DNA from: DASUAS01 sp963756895
GTDB lineage: Bacteria > Actinomycetota > Acidimicrobiia > IMCC26256 > DASPTH01
NCBI GenBank assembly: GCA_963756895.1
Contig: CAVWPI010000004.1
Span: 1 to 64,000 of the forward strand
Direction: 5' to 3'
Length of the DNA stretch: 64,000 bases
Every line of letters starts with the position of its first letter. The stretch's first letter is position 1. This document shows positions 45,206-55,812 of the stretch, piece after piece. The notes below the pieces were generated by a model that was given only the letters and a program-made list of their open reading frames with translations, did no database searches and was not told the DNA's origin. Made by a program: the position numbers and the translations under genes.

Positions 45206-46165
45206 AGATCCTCGTCTTCCTCGAACACCACGAGCGCGCGATCTCGCCGGGGTCGCTCGGCGTGCTCAGCCGGGCCGCGGCGCTCGATGCCGACGTCGCC
45301 GCGGTGCTGGTCGGCGACGACCAGCTCGCGCCGCTCGCCGGCGAGGCCGGTCGCCACGGCGCCACGACGGTGTTCACAGTCGTCGACGCGTACCCCTCGC
45401 CGCTTCCGGGCCCGCGCATCGACGTGCTGGCCGAGCTGGTGCGCAGCCACGGCTTCGACACCGTCCTGTTCTCCAACTCGGTGCTCGCCGCCGACGTCGC
45501 CGCCGGACTGGCGGCGCGCCTCGACGCCGGCATCAACTGGGATCTCGTCGACCTCGAAGCGCGCGACGGCGAGCCGATCGGCAAGCAGCCGATGCTCCAG
45601 GACTCGGTGCTCGCGAAGTCGGGTGGCGGTCACCGCAACGGGTCGCGCTGTTCCGTCCGGGTCGTTCGAACCGGTGCCGACGTCGGCCGAGCGAGCGCCT
45701 GCGGTCGAGACGCTGGTCGTCACCTTCGCCGAGCACACGATGGCGGCGCGTGCGTTGGAGCGCACGCTGCGGGCCGACGAAGGCCCGTCGCTCGAGGACG
45801 CCGACGTGATCGTCGCCGGCGGCATCGGGCTCGGGTCGGCGGAGGGGTTCGACCTGGCCGAGCAGCTCGCGACCGCCCTCGGCGGCGCGGTGGGCGCGAC
45901 GCGCGCCGCGGTCTACAAGGGCTGGTACCCGGCGTCGGCGCAGATCGGCCAGACCGGCAAGACGGTCTCGCCCAAGCTCTACGTCGCGCTCGGGATCTCC
46001 GGCGCGGTGCAGCACAAGGTCGGCATGCAGAACTCGAAGATGATCGTCGCGATCAACAAGGACCCGAACGCGCCGATCTTCGAGTTCAGCGACCTCGCGG
46101 TCGTCGGCGACGTCCACACGATCGTGCCCGAGCTCGTCGAGCTGCTGCGCAAGCACGCGGGCTGA
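45202..46165 (+). CDS. etfA: electron transfer flavoprotein alpha subunit (one frameshift)
   Basis: ATG at 45202. MKILVFLEHHERAISPGSLG; TVLFSNSVLAADVAAGLAARL; a frame change near 45620; then IVAGGIGLGSAEGFDLAEQLA, GWYPASAQIGQTGKTVSPKLYVALGISGAVQH split between FAD contacts, and VAINKDPNAPIFEFSDL. The C-terminal FAD domain is complete. About 320 residues. The TGA shares its A with the next ATG (TGATG). It forms the heterodimer with EtfB. Confidence 0.93.
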
Positions 46166-47877
46166 TGTCGCGTCCCGCCGACTTCCCGCCGCGCGTTCGA
46201 GCCCGACCAGTTCGTCGTCGAACCGACCGATCCGGTCGACGAGCGCATCGAGGTCGGCGTGCTGGTGGTCGGCGCGGGCCCCGCCGGGCTCGCCTGCGCG
46301 ATCCGCTTCGGCCAGCTGCTCGAGGAGCATCCCGACGTCGCCGAGCGGCTCGGCGACGTGCCCCTGGCGGTCGTCGAGAAGGGCAAGCAGCCCGGTTCGC
46401 ATCTGCTGTCGGGCGCGGTGATCCGTCCCGGATCGCTGGAGCGGCTGTTCGAGGGCCACGGCGGACTCGACGACATGCCGACCTACGGGCCGGTCGGCAA
46501 GGAACAGGTCTACGTGCTCACCCGCGACCGCGCGGTGCCGATCCCGCACGCCGCCGCCGATGCGCAACCACGGCAACCTCATCGTGTCGCTCTCGCACCT
46601 CGGGCGCTGGCTCGCCGAGCGCGCCGAAGCCGACGGCGCGATGCTCCTGCCCGAGACGTCGGCCGTCAGCCTGCTCGTCGACGACGGCCGGGTCGTCGGC
46701 GTGCGCACGGGCGACAAGGGCCGCGACCTGCACGGAGCGACGCTGCGGCAACTTCGAGCCCGGGAGCGACATCGTCGCCCGCGTGACCGTGCTGGCCGAG
46801 GGCACGCAGGGACACCTCACCAACGTCGCGCTCGACCACTTCGACCTCCGCGGTGACGCCGCGCCGCAGGTGTGGGAGCTCGGCGTCAAGGAGGTGTGGA
46901 AGGTCCCGCGACCGCTCGATCGCGTGATCCACACCATGGGCTGGCCGCTGCGCCCGCAGGCGAAGTACCGCGAGTTCGGCGGCTCGTTCATCTACCCGAT
47001 GGGCGACGACATGGTGTCGATCGGGATGGTCGTCGGGCTCGACTACCGCGACCCGAGCCTCAACCCGCACGACCTGCTGCAGGTGCTGAAGACGCACCCG
47101 ACGATCCGCGCCATCCTCGAGGGTGGTGAGCGCATCGAGTGGGGCGCGAAGACCATCCCCGGCGGCGGGTTCCACGCGCTGCCGCGTCGGCTGCACGCGC
47201 CCGGGCGTCCTCCTCTGCGGTGACGGCGTCGGGATGGTCAACGTCCCGACGCTCAAGGGCGTGCACTACGCGGTCGAGTCCGGTCGGCTCGCCGCCGAGG
47301 CCGCGTTCGCGGCGGTCTCGCAGACGGCCGACGACGGGCCCGTGCCCGATGCCGCGCTCGCGTCCTACGACGACGCCGTGCGCGCCAGCTTCATCTGGGA
47401 CGAGCTCCACGAGGTGCGCGACCTGCGGCAGGTGTTCGGGCGCGGCTTCTTCCTCGGCGGCGCGTTGGGCGTCGTCAAACCGTCACCAAGGGTCGCGTGA
47501 GCCTCGGCTCGCTCGACCACCGAACCCGACGACGAGGGTGCGCTGCTCCCTGGTGACGACCCGCACCCGGCGATCGCCCACGACGGCGTGCTCACGTTCG
47601 ACCGGCTCTCGTCGGTGTTCGCCTCGGGCAACAAGACGCGTGACGACCAGCCCAACCACCTGCTCGTCCGCACCCGGGTCGCGCCCGACGTCGCCGAGCT
47701 GTGGGCGAACCTCTGCCCCGCGCAGGTGTACACCGTCGGGCGCCGGTCGGCGACGACGGCCTGGTCGACGTCGAGATCGCGCCGTCGAACTGCGTGCAGT
47801 GCGGCGCCATCTCCGCCAAGGGCGGCCGCCTCACCCCGCCCGAGGGCGGCTCAGGACCCGAGTACTGGCAGACCTGA
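46165..47877 (+). CDS. electron transfer flavoprotein:quinone oxidoreductase (about seven frameshifts)
   Basis: ATG at 46165. Joined, about 565 residues: FAD loop VLVVGAGPAGLACAI, SHLLSGAVI, MRNHGNLIVSLSHLGRWLAE, GTQGHLTN, FIYPMGDDMVSIGMVVGLDY, CGDGVGMVNVPTLKGVHYA, and a C-terminal cluster region with CPAQVY and NCVQCGAISAKGG. The family normally has four Cys for a [4Fe-4S] cluster (C...CxxCxxC); here the last is Ile, leaving three. It moves electrons from ETF to the membrane quinone pool. The many breaks look like sequencing indels since all domains remain. Confidence 0.9.
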
Positions 47878-47888
47878 TCCGGAACCGA

Positions 47889-48320
47889 TCAGGTCGCGGT
47901 GAGGTCGAGGTCGGGCGGCGGCGTCGACGGGCAGCTGCCAGCGCAGGAAGCCCTTGTCGTACTTCTCGTGGTACGCGTTCGCCTGGTCGACCATCGAGCG
48001 TGAAGTTCGTCTCGAAGCGCGTCCCAGTCCTCGGCCTCGATGTTGGCCTGGAGCGTGGCCACCTCGCCCGCGACGAAGGCGTCGATGTCCTCCTCGTACT
48101 TCGGGCGCAGGATCGAGCCCTTCTGCATGAGGTTGACGGCTTCCTTCAGCTGGAAGGCGGCCAGCTTGCGGTTGTGCGCCTGCGCCGCGTAGTAGCACTT
48201 CCAGATCCGCTCGCCGACCAGCGGCATGATCTCGGCCATCCCGGGCAGGAGGTGCCCCAGGTCGCTCAGGTCGAACGACCCGCCCTTGATCGTGATCTCG
48301 TGGTCGTGGTCTTCAGCCAT
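47889..48320 (-). CDS. conserved small protein, function unknown (frameshifted)
   Basis: ATG at 48318-48320: MAEDHDHEITIKGGSFDL, then largely alpha-helical sequence (IMPLVGERIWKCYYAAQAHNR, LKEAVNLMQKGSILRPKYEE). Indels near 48000 and 47925 hide the end, which in other frames reads MVDQANAYHEKYDKGFLRW before DLDLTAT. About 145 residues. It converges on the ETF:quinone oxidoreductase gene, 11 bases from its stop. No family recognised; the helical layout suggests a soluble four-helix protein. Confidence 0.6.
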   Translation of the reverse strand: MAEDHDHEITIKGGSFDLSDLGHLLPGMAEIMPLVGERIWKCYYAAQAHNRKLAAFQLKEAVNLMQKGSILRPKYEEDIDAFVAGEVATLQANIEAEDWDALRDELHARWSTRRTRTTRSTTRASCAGSCPSTPPPDLDLTAT

Positions 48321-48363
48321 GCGCGGACGCTACCGCGCCCGTGCGGCGACACGCATGTCCGGA

Positions 48364-49594
48364 TCAGGAACCGACGCGAGCGCCCGGGCGTGTACTCGAC
48401 GGCCATGTGCTTCACGCCGCCGATGAAGTTCGAGCGCAGCACCTCGGGCTCGGCGACGAGGTGCATGTCGGGGATGCGCGACAGCACCTCCTCGAAGATG
48501 AGGTGCAGCTCCATGCGGGCGAGGTTGGCGCCCAGGCAGAAGTGGTGACCGCCGCCGCCGAACGCGACCTGCTCCGACGGCTCGCGGGTGATGTCGAAGC
48601 GGAACGGGTCGTCGAACACGGCTTCGTCGCGGTTGGCCGAGATGTACCACATCACGACCTTGTCGCCTTCGGCGATCTCGCGGCCGTGGAGCTCCGTCGG
48701 CGCGGTGGCGGTGCGGCGGAAGTGGTACACCGGCGACGCCCAGCGCAGGATCTCCTCGATCGCGGGGCTGAGCGCGGTGTCGAGGTTGTCGCGCAGGTGC
48801 GCGTACTGCTCCGGGTTCTGCATGAGCGCCCACATGCCCCACGCGGTGGTGTTGCGGGTGGTCTCGTTGCCGGCCACCGCGAGCAGCAGCATGAACATGT
48901 CGAACTCGAGCTCGGTGAGCTGGTCGCCGTCGATCTCGGCGTTGATGAGCTTGGTGACGATGTCGTCACGCGGATCGACGCGGCGCTTCTTGGCCAGGTT
49001 GTTGGCGTACTCGTAGAGCGCGGCCGATGCCCGCGTGCGCGCCTTCGGCGCCCTCGAACGCGGGGTCGTCGGCGCCGATCATGTCGTTCGACCACTCGAA
49101 GAGGAGGCGACGGTCTTCCTGCGGCACGCCCATGATCTCGGCGATCGCCTGCAGCGGCAGCTCCGACGCGAGGTCGACGACGAAGTCGCACTGACCCCGC
49201 TCGATGATGTTGTCGACGATGAGCGTGCGATCGGTTGCGGAGGTACTGCTCGATCATGCCGATCATCCGCGGGGTGAAGCCCTTGCTGACCAACCGGCGG
49301 TAGCGGGTGTGCTTCGGCGGGTCGGTGTAGAGCATCATCAGGCCGCGGGTGTCGAAGCCGCCCTGCGCCTCGGGGTTCATGATCATCACGCCCCCGACCT
49401 CCGAGGAGAAGAGCTCGGAGTCGCGGCTGACGGTGAGGACGTCCTCGTGGCGGACGACGTTCCAGAAGCCCGGGCTCGCCCGGGTACTCGTGCCACGACA
49501 CCGGGTCCTCGGCCCGCAGCCGCTCGAACATCGCGTGGTGCTCGAGGCGCTGGAAGCGGTCGAGGTCGAGCAGGTCGATGGTGGCAGTCGTCAT
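48364..49594 (-). CDS. cytochrome P450 (frameshifted)
   Basis: ATG at 49592-49594 (MTTATIDLLDLDRF). Joined over about four indels, roughly 410 residues. MLYTDPPKHTRYRRLVSKGFTP (split here: DPPKHTRYRRLV is the C-helix), I-helix AGNETTRN, K-helix EEILRWA, and heme loop AFGGGGHHFCLGANLARMEL with the Cys ligand. The sequence is of the bacterial CYP125/CYP142/CYP124 steroid or isoprenoid side-chain group by its motifs. A palindrome in front of the start (49604-49618) matches operators at 58203 and 59756. Confidence 0.9.
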
Positions 49595-49603
49595 CGCGCC
49601 ATT

Positions 49604-49618
49604 CTGACACCTCGTCAG
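49604..49618. promoter_or_regulatory. operator, near copy of the CTGACG-N3-CGTCAG palindrome
   Basis: CTGACACCTCGTCAG, one mismatch from perfect symmetry, 10 bases upstream of the P450 ATG on the minus strand. The flanks (TT before, AT after) are also shared with the 58203 site. It suggests that P450 and the 58-61 kb binding-protein genes answer to one TetR-like regulator. Confidence 0.55.
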
Positions 49619-49654
49619 ATCAGCGCGGTCGCCCGGAATCGGGTCAGCGCGCCC

Positions 49655-50822
49655 TCAGCGGAGGGGCCGGAAGAACGCCCGCAGCTCCTCGACGTAGAGA
49701 TCCGGGGTCTCCATCGCGGGGAAGTGGAGCCCGCGGTCGGGGACGGTCCAGCGCCGCACGTCGTACACGGCCTCGGCCCGCGACCGGGGTGGGGGACCGA
49801 TGTTGGGCGTCGCGCCGTCGACCACCCGCTCGAGGAGGAAGCCCGCGGGCGGAGCACGCGCTGGCCGGCCGCGAGGGCGACCGGGTCGCGCCGGCTCTCG
49901 TAGTAGAGGCGGTTGGCGCTGTTGATGGTGCCGGTGAACCAGTAGATGGCGATCGTCGTGAGCAGCTCGTCGCGGGTGAAGAGCCGTTGGACGTCGCCGT
50001 CGCAGTCGGACCAGCGCCGCCACTTCTCCACGATCCACGCCGCGAGCCCCGCGGGTGAGTCCATGAGCCCGTACGCGAGCGACTGGGGCTTCGTGCCCTG
50101 GATCGTGCTGTAGCCCGACTCCTCGCTCCGCCACGCCTTGGCGCGCGCGCCGAACGCGACGTCCTCGGCGGTGCGCTCGTAGTCGGGGGCGCGGAAGTTG
50201 AGCATCCCCATGTGGATCCCGACCAGCGCGTCGGGGTGGTCGAGGCCGAGCAGCGCGGTCACGTACGCGCCCCAGTCGCAGCCCGCCGGCGCCGAAGCGG
50301 TCGTAGCCGAGCTCGCGCATCAGCGCGGCGAACATCGTCGCCATCACGCGCGGCGTCATGCCGCGTCGGCGCGGGATGTCGGAGAAGCCGTAGCCCGGGA
50401 GCGACGGCACGACCACGTGGAACGCGTCGGCGGGGTCGTCGCCGAACGCACCCGGGTTCGCGAGGCGGGCGACGACGTCGTGGTACTCGTAGTGCGTGCT
50501 CGGCCACCCGTGGCTGAGCACGAGCGGGAGCGGCGCGGGGCCGACGCCGGGCTGGTGCACGAAGTGCAGCCCGAAGTCGTCGAAGCCCGGCGCGTCGACG
50601 TCGGTGCGGTACTGCGGGAGCGAGTTGAGCAACTGCTCGCGCTCGCGCCAGCGGAACCCGTCGGCCCAGTACTCGACCAGCTCCTGCAGGTAGCCGAGCG
50701 GGGTGCCGTAGTCCCAGCCCGCGTCGTCGACCTGGTCGGGCCAGCGCGTGCGCGCGATGCGCCGCGTGCAGGTCGTCGAGGTCGGCGTCGGGGACCGCGA
50801 TGCGGAACGGCGTGACGGCCAT
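49655..50822 (-). CDS. epoxide hydrolase, EHN-type (frameshifted)
   Basis: ATG at 50820-50822. The N-terminal EHN region is FRIAVPDADLDDLHARIA and TRWPDQ; then LVLSHGWPSTHYEYHDV with the HGWP oxyanion motif, VPSLPGYGFSD, and the nucleophile Asp in GGCDWGAY after a frame change near 50285. A tyrosine-bearing cap segment YWFTGTINSANRLYYES and a late His in RGLHFPAME follow. Indels near 50760, 50285 and 49855. About 388 residues. Opens epoxides, possibly formed by the neighbouring P450. Confidence 0.9.
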
Positions 50823-50826
50823 GCGC

Positions 50827-51616
50827 TCAGCCCTGCTGCGAGCGGCCGCGCGCCATGATCGCGTCGCGGCGCTTCGCCACCTCGTCGGCGACGCCGCTCG
50901 CCGACGCCAGCCACTCCTGCGAGCGGCGCAGCTCGATGCGCCGGGTGTCGTGGTCGGTGGTGCGCTCCTCCTCGCGGTACGTCGCGAGCACGTTGCGCAC
51001 CCCGGCGGCGTCGTTCGACGCGATGTCGAGCGCGAGCTGACGAGTGAACGGGCAGCAGCTCCTCGTGCGGGACCACGTGGTTGACCAGGCCCCACGCCGA
51101 GCGCGGTCGGCGCGTCGAGGAAGTTGCCGGTGACGCTCATCTCGCGCGCCCGCCGGTGCCCGATCGCCTCGGCGAGCAGCACGGTGAGCCCCCAGCCGGG
51201 CATGATCCCGACGCGGGCGTGCGTGTCGGCGAAGCGGGCGCGCTCGGACGCGACGAGGAAGTCGCACGTGAGCGCGACCTCGAAGCCGCCGGTGACCGCG
51301 GCGCCGTTGATCGCGCCGATCACCGGCTTGGCGGTCTCGGGGAACGGCCGGATCAGCTCGTCGTCGCTGGCCACGACGTGGCGGACCTCGGAGTCGGTGG
51401 TGAGGCTCTTGAGGTCGACGCCGGCACAGAACGCGGGGTCGGCGCCGGTGAGCACGATGGCGTCGACGTCGTCGCGCGCGTCGCACGCCGCGATCGCCGT
51501 CGGGCAGCGCGGCGGTGAGGGCAGGGTTCAGCGCGTTGCGCGCCTCGGGCCGGTTGAGGGTGACGACCGCGACGCGGTCGGCGCACGTCGATCAGGATCA
51601 CGTCGTCGTCGCTCAT
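50827..51616 (-). CDS. enoyl-CoA hydratase/isomerase (frameshifted)
   Basis: ATG at 51614-51616. MSDDDVILIDV, frame changes near 51580 and 51510, then DPAFCAGVDLKSLTTDS and GAINGAAVTGGFEVALTCD (oxyanion hole), RVGIMPGWGLTVLLAEAIG; further changes near 51105 and 51050, ending RRDAIMARGRSQQG. About 262 residues. Five bases before the epoxide hydrolase start and 7 after the next hydratase stop, so this is one compact operon of acyl-CoA enzymes. Confidence 0.88.
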
Positions 51617-51623
51617 CAGCTCC

Positions 51624-52380
51624 CTACGTTCCCGTCCATCGGGGCTCGCGCTTCTCGAAGAACGCGGCCATGCCTTCGCGGATGTCGTCACTGGCGCGGA
51701 TGGCGTCGGTGGCGGTCACCGTCGCCTCCCACCCGAGCTCGTCGCGCTCGGCCACCGTGCGCTCCAGCGCACGCAGGCTGGCCCGGGCGCCGACGGGTCC
51801 CGACCGCGCAGATGCGCGCCGCCAGCGCGAGCGCGCCGGCCACCGCCTCACCGGGCTCGCTGACCACGTTCACCAGCCCGAGCGCGTACGCCCGCTCGGG
51901 GGAGAGGCGATCGCCGGTGAGCAGCATCTCCTTGGCGACGTTGAGGGGCAGCGCGCGCGGGGTGCGGAACAGCCCGCCGCACGTGGGCACCAGCCCCCGC
52001 TTCACCTCGGGCAGCCCGAACGACGCCGTGCGGGCGGCCACCACCAGGTCGCACGCGAGCACGATCTCGAACCCACCGCCGAGCGCCGGTCCCTCGACCG
52101 CCGCGATCAGCGGCTTCTCACGGTCGCGGCGGATGACGCCGTACTCGCCCCCACGCTCGGTGCGGGCGCTGCCGTCGCGCGAGCTGGCGAGGTCGCTGCC
52201 GGCGGAGAACACCGTCGGCGTCCCGGTGACGATCCCCACCCACAGGTCGGGGTCGTCGTCGAGCCGGTCGAGCGCGGCGCCGATGCCGTCGGCGATCGCC
52301 TGGTCGATCGCGTTGCGCTTCTCCTCGCGCTCGATCCGCACCACCAGCACGCGCTCGTGCACCTCTTCGATGACAGCCAC
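51624..52380 (-). CDS. enoyl-CoA hydratase/isomerase (one frameshift)
   Basis: ATG at 52378-52380. MAVIEEVHERVLVVRIEREE; oxyanion segments TVFSAGSDLASSRDG and AVEGPALGGGFEIVLACD; catalytic region FGLPEVKRGLVPTCGGL with Glu in PEVKRG. A frame change near 51800 precedes MAAFFEKREPRWTGT, the common actinobacterial tail. About 252 residues. A beta-oxidation step on a hydrophobic acyl-CoA is likely. Bases 52381-52442 are intergenic with a purine-rich GAGCGGAGGCGAGCGACGGG segment similar to one at 36105. Confidence 0.9.
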
Positions 52381-52442
52381 GCCGTGCAGCCTCGCGCACC
52401 GAGTCGGAGCGAGCGGAGGCGAGCGACGGGGGCGAGGAGGAT

Positions 52443-53400
52443 CTAAGGCTCGAGCAGCACCTTGATCGCGCCGGCGGCGCGGTCACCGGCGACCCGGAAC
52501 GCCTCGGGCGCGTCGTCGAGGCCGAACCGGTGGTGCACCAACGCGTCGACCACCTCGGGACGCGCGGCGAGCAGCGCGGCCGCGGCCTCGAACTCGGATG
52601 CGCCGCCGTGATCGTGGCCGACGTGGCCGTACATCGCGGACGGCACGATCCGCACCTCCTTGGTCAGGAGGCCGGCGTCGATGGTGACCGGTTCCCAGTA
52701 GGTCGCGACCACGACGACCGTCCCACCCGGCCGCACCCGCGCCACCGCGTCGTCGAGCGACGACTGCGTCCCCGCGGCGTCGACGACCGCGCCGTACTCG
52801 TCGCCGAGCCGGGCGCCTGCGCCGAGGAGCTCCCCGCCCGCGCGTTGGTGGGGATGGCGGGCCACGAGGTCGACGTCGACGCCCCCGTGCCGCAGGGCCG
52901 CGACCGTGGCGAGCCCGATCGACCCGCCGCCGATGACCAGCACCCGATCGCCGGGGTCGACCGCGACACGCCCCGCGGCGTGGGTCCCGACCGCCAGCGG
53001 TTCGACCAGCGCGCCGATCGCGGGGTCGACGCCCGCAGGCCAGCGGTACGAGGCAGCGACGGTCGACGACCACCTCGTCGGCCAGGCCGCCGTCGACCGA
53101 CACGCCGTGCAGGCGGCTCGCTCCGACGCGGCAGAGCTGGGTCTCGCCCGCGAGGCAGCGGTCGCACTCACCGCACCACGCGTTGGGTTGCACCGCGACC
53201 GCAGTGCCGTCGTCGAGCACGCCCGCGAACTCGTGCCCGAGCGTGACCGGCAGGTTCCACGCCGCCAGGTGCAGGTCGGACGCGCAGATGCCGCACGACC
53301 GCACGCGCACCCGCACCGGATCGGTGGCGTGGTCGGGCGCGTGCGCCTCCACCTCGACCACCGCGACCCCTCCGTCGCCCGACGCCCGCACCGCTCGCAC
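52443..53400 (-). CDS. zinc-dependent alcohol dehydrogenase family protein (one frameshift)
   Basis: GTG at 53398-53400. Catalytic Zn ligands: Cys in RSCGICASDLHL and the His-Glu in LGHEFAGVL; structural Zn loop CGECDRCLAGETQLC with four Cys. A frame change near 53055, then NAD-binding VLVIGGGSIGLATVAAL and VARVRPGGTVVVVA. About 319 residues. It oxidises an alcohol or polyol; the partner pathway is the acyl-CoA operon around it. Divergent from the SDR at 53530 with 129 bases between. Confidence 0.9.
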
Positions 53401-53529
53401 GGGCCGAGTCTTGCAGCCGGTCGTCGACCCTGTCGTGTGGCCCTCGCGGCCGAGAGATCGCCGGCCCGACGCCACTACGGTGTCACGGCAGCAAAGACTC
53501 GGCAGCAACAGACTCGGCGTGGAGCGACG

Positions 53530-54432
53530 ATGGCGGATCTCGGTTTCGACGGCAAGGTGGCGATCGTCACCGGTGCGGGCGGCGGCCTCGGGCGGGAGCA
53601 CTCGCTGCTCCTCGCCAGCCGGGGCGCGCTCGTGGTCGTCAACGACGTGGGCGGCGCGGTCGACGGCAGCGGCAGCGACGCGGGACCGGGACAGCACGTC
53701 GTCGACGAGATCAAGGCCGCGGGCGGCGAAGCGGTCCTCGACACGAACTCGGTCGCGACGCCCGAGGGTGGCGCCGCGATCGTGCAGACCGCGCTCGACA
53801 GCTTCGGGCGCATCGACATCGTCGTGAACAACGCGGGCATCCTGCGCGACAAGAGCTTCCACAACATGGGACCCGACCTCGTCGACCCGGTGCTCGACGT
53901 CCACCTGCGCGGCGCGTTCTACGTGACGCAGCCGGCGTGGGTGCACATGCGCGAGCAGGCGTACGGCCGCATCGTGGTCACCGCGTCGTCGGCCGGCCTG
54001 TTCGGCAACTTCGGCCAGGCCAACTACGGCGCCGCGAAGATGGGGCTCGTGGGCCTGGCGCACGTGCTCGCCCAGGAGGGTGAGCGCTACAACATCAAGG
54101 TGAACGCGATCGCGCCGACCGCGGGCACGCGCATGACGCGCGAGATCTTCGGAGACGAGCTCGCCGACAAGCTCGCGCCCGGACTGGTCTCCCCGCTGGT
54201 GGCGTGGCTGGTCCACGAGGACTGTCCGGTGTCGGGCCACATCTACTCGGTCGGTGGCGGCCGCGTCGCCCGCGTGTTCGTGGGCGAGGGTCCCGGCTAC
54301 CTCAGAACCGACGCGCCGCTCACCGTCGAGGACGTGCGCGACCACTTCGACGAGATCGAGCGCACCGACGACTTCATGCTGCTGCGCAACGCCACCGACG
54401 AGCTCCGCGTCGTCTCCAAGCTGCTCGCCTGA
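53530..54432 (+). CDS. SDR, multifunctional-enzyme-type 3-hydroxyacyl-CoA dehydrogenase
   Basis: 300 residues. FDGKVAIVTGAGGGLGREH, then VVVNDVGGAVDGSGSD, DIVVNNAGILRDKSF and active-site SSAGLFGNFGQANYGAAK; this follows peroxisomal MFE-2/HSD17B4-type dehydrogenases closely, which carry the long DxGG insertion. The C-terminal 60 residues (VSGHIYSVGGGRVARVFVG) are the family tail. Intact. It would oxidise a 3-hydroxyacyl-CoA from fatty or sterol side chains. It is 18 bases before the acyl-CoA dehydrogenase. Confidence 0.93.
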   Translation: MADLGFDGKVAIVTGAGGGLGREHSLLLASRGALVVVNDVGGAVDGSGSDAGPGQHVVDEIKAAGGEAVLDTNSVATPEGGAAIVQTALDSFGRIDIVVNNAGILRDKSFHNMGPDLVDPVLDVHLRGAFYVTQPAWVHMREQAYGRIVVTASSAGLFGNFGQANYGAAKMGLVGLAHVLAQEGERYNIKVNAIAPTAGTRMTREIFGDELADKLAPGLVSPLVAWLVHEDCPVSGHIYSVGGGRVARVFVGEGPGYLRTDAPLTVEDVRDHFDEIERTDDFMLLRNATDELRVVSKLLA

Positions 54433-54450
54433 CACAGTGAGGGAGGGACC

Positions 54451-55758
54451 ATGACCGCCGTCACGACCGCCCCGACCGACGACCTCACCGCCGAGGTCAC
54501 CGCCTGGTTGGAGGCCAACTGGGACCCCGACCTCACCGTCGAGGAGTGGTGGGACCGCCTCGGTCGCTCGGGCTGGGCCGTCCCCACGTGGCCGGGGGAG
54601 TGGTTCGGCAAAGGGCTGTCGCGCGCCGAGGGCGTGCGCGTGATGCAGACGATCGCCGCGTTCCCCGCGCTCGGTGCGCCCGGCGGTCTGGGGACGCTGC
54701 TCGCGGGCCCCACGATCACGGTGCACGGCACCGAGGAGCAGAAGGAGCGCTACCTCCTCGACATCGTCACCGGCAAGCAGGCGTGGTGCCAGCTCTTCAG
54801 CGAGCCCGGCGCGGGTTCCGACCTCGCCGGCCTCAACACCCGTGCCGAGCTCGACGGCGACGAGTGGGTCGTCAACGGGCAGAAGGTGTGGACGTCGGGT
54901 GGCCACTGGTCCGACCTCGGCATGCTGCTGGCGCGCACCGACCCCGAGGTGCCCAAGCACCAGGGCATCACCTACTTCGCCGTCGACATGCACCAGCCCG
55001 GCGTCGACATCCGACCCCTGCGCGAGCTCACCGGACGGGCGATGTTCAACGAGGTGTTCCTCACCGACGTGCGCGTACCCGCCGACGCCGCGATCGGGGG
55101 CGTGAACAACGGTTGGGCGGTCGCGAACACCACCCTCATGTTCGAGCGCAGCGGCCTCGGCGCCGGGGGCGGCGGGGGCAGCGTGGCCGCGCTGCCCGGG
55201 ACCATCGGCGGCGACCTCGCGCGTCGCGCCGGCGACTTCAGCCGGGCCCGCGACCTCACCGACTCGGGTGGTGGTGGCGGCTCGATGTCGGTGCAGAACC
55301 TCTCGCGACTCGCCCGGGCCAACGGCACCATCGACGATCCCGACATCCGCCAGTCGCTCGCCGTGCTCCACTCGCTGAACGAGATCGCCCGCTACACCAA
55401 CCTCCGGCAGCGCGCGCTGGCGAAGGCGGGCGGGGAGATCCCCGGCCTCGGCAACATCGCCAAGCTGACGATGAGCCGGATCCTGCGCCTCACCCGTGAC
55501 CTCGGCGGCCGGGTCCTGGGGCCGTATGCGACCCTCCACGGCTACTCCGCCGACGACGTCGAGGCGCTCGTGGCCGCGACCGATGGCTCGGTGCAGCCCG
55601 GGGTCACCGAGTCGATGCTGTTCGCGCAGGCGCCCCAGATCTACGGGGGCACCGACGAGATCCAGCACAACATCCTCGGCGAGCGGGTGCTCGGGTTGCC
55701 CAAGGAGCCCGACACCAACAAGGGCAAGGCGTTCCGGGAGATCCCGAAGAACGGCTGA
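54451..55758 (+). CDS. acyl-CoA dehydrogenase
   Basis: 435 residues with GAGGGAGGG before the ATG. LLAGPTITVHGTEEQKERYL, then LFSEPGAGSDLAGL (FAD/substrate), VVNGQKVWTSGGHWSD, and the C-terminal APQIYGGTDEIQHNILGERVLGLP with an arginine or glutamate near the active site. A glycine-rich insert GLGAGGGGGSV and DSGGGGGSM between domains is unusual. It is paired with the SDR; electrons would go to the ETF encoded at 44.4-47.9 kb. Confidence 0.93.
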   Translation: MTAVTTAPTDDLTAEVTAWLEANWDPDLTVEEWWDRLGRSGWAVPTWPGEWFGKGLSRAEGVRVMQTIAAFPALGAPGGLGTLLAGPTITVHGTEEQKERYLLDIVTGKQAWCQLFSEPGAGSDLAGLNTRAELDGDEWVVNGQKVWTSGGHWSDLGMLLARTDPEVPKHQGITYFAVDMHQPGVDIRPLRELTGRAMFNEVFLTDVRVPADAAIGGVNNGWAVANTTLMFERSGLGAGGGGGSVAALPGTIGGDLARRAGDFSRARDLTDSGGGGGSMSVQNLSRLARANGTIDDPDIRQSLAVLHSLNEIARYTNLRQRALAKAGGEIPGLGNIAKLTMSRILRLTRDLGGRVLGPYATLHGYSADDVEALVAATDGSVQPGVTESMLFAQAPQIYGGTDEIQHNILGERVLGLPKEPDTNKGKAFREIPKNG

Positions 55759-55812
55759 CGCCGGAACGGTGACGACCTCAAGGAGGGCGCCGGGGCTGCC
55801 GATTCTCAGTGC

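Noticed and set aside
44432..47877. Programmed frameshifting in etfB/etfA/quinone oxidoreductase
   Set aside because: Too many sites, no common slippery heptamer, both plus and minus changes, and the same pattern in unrelated genes; sequence error explains it better.
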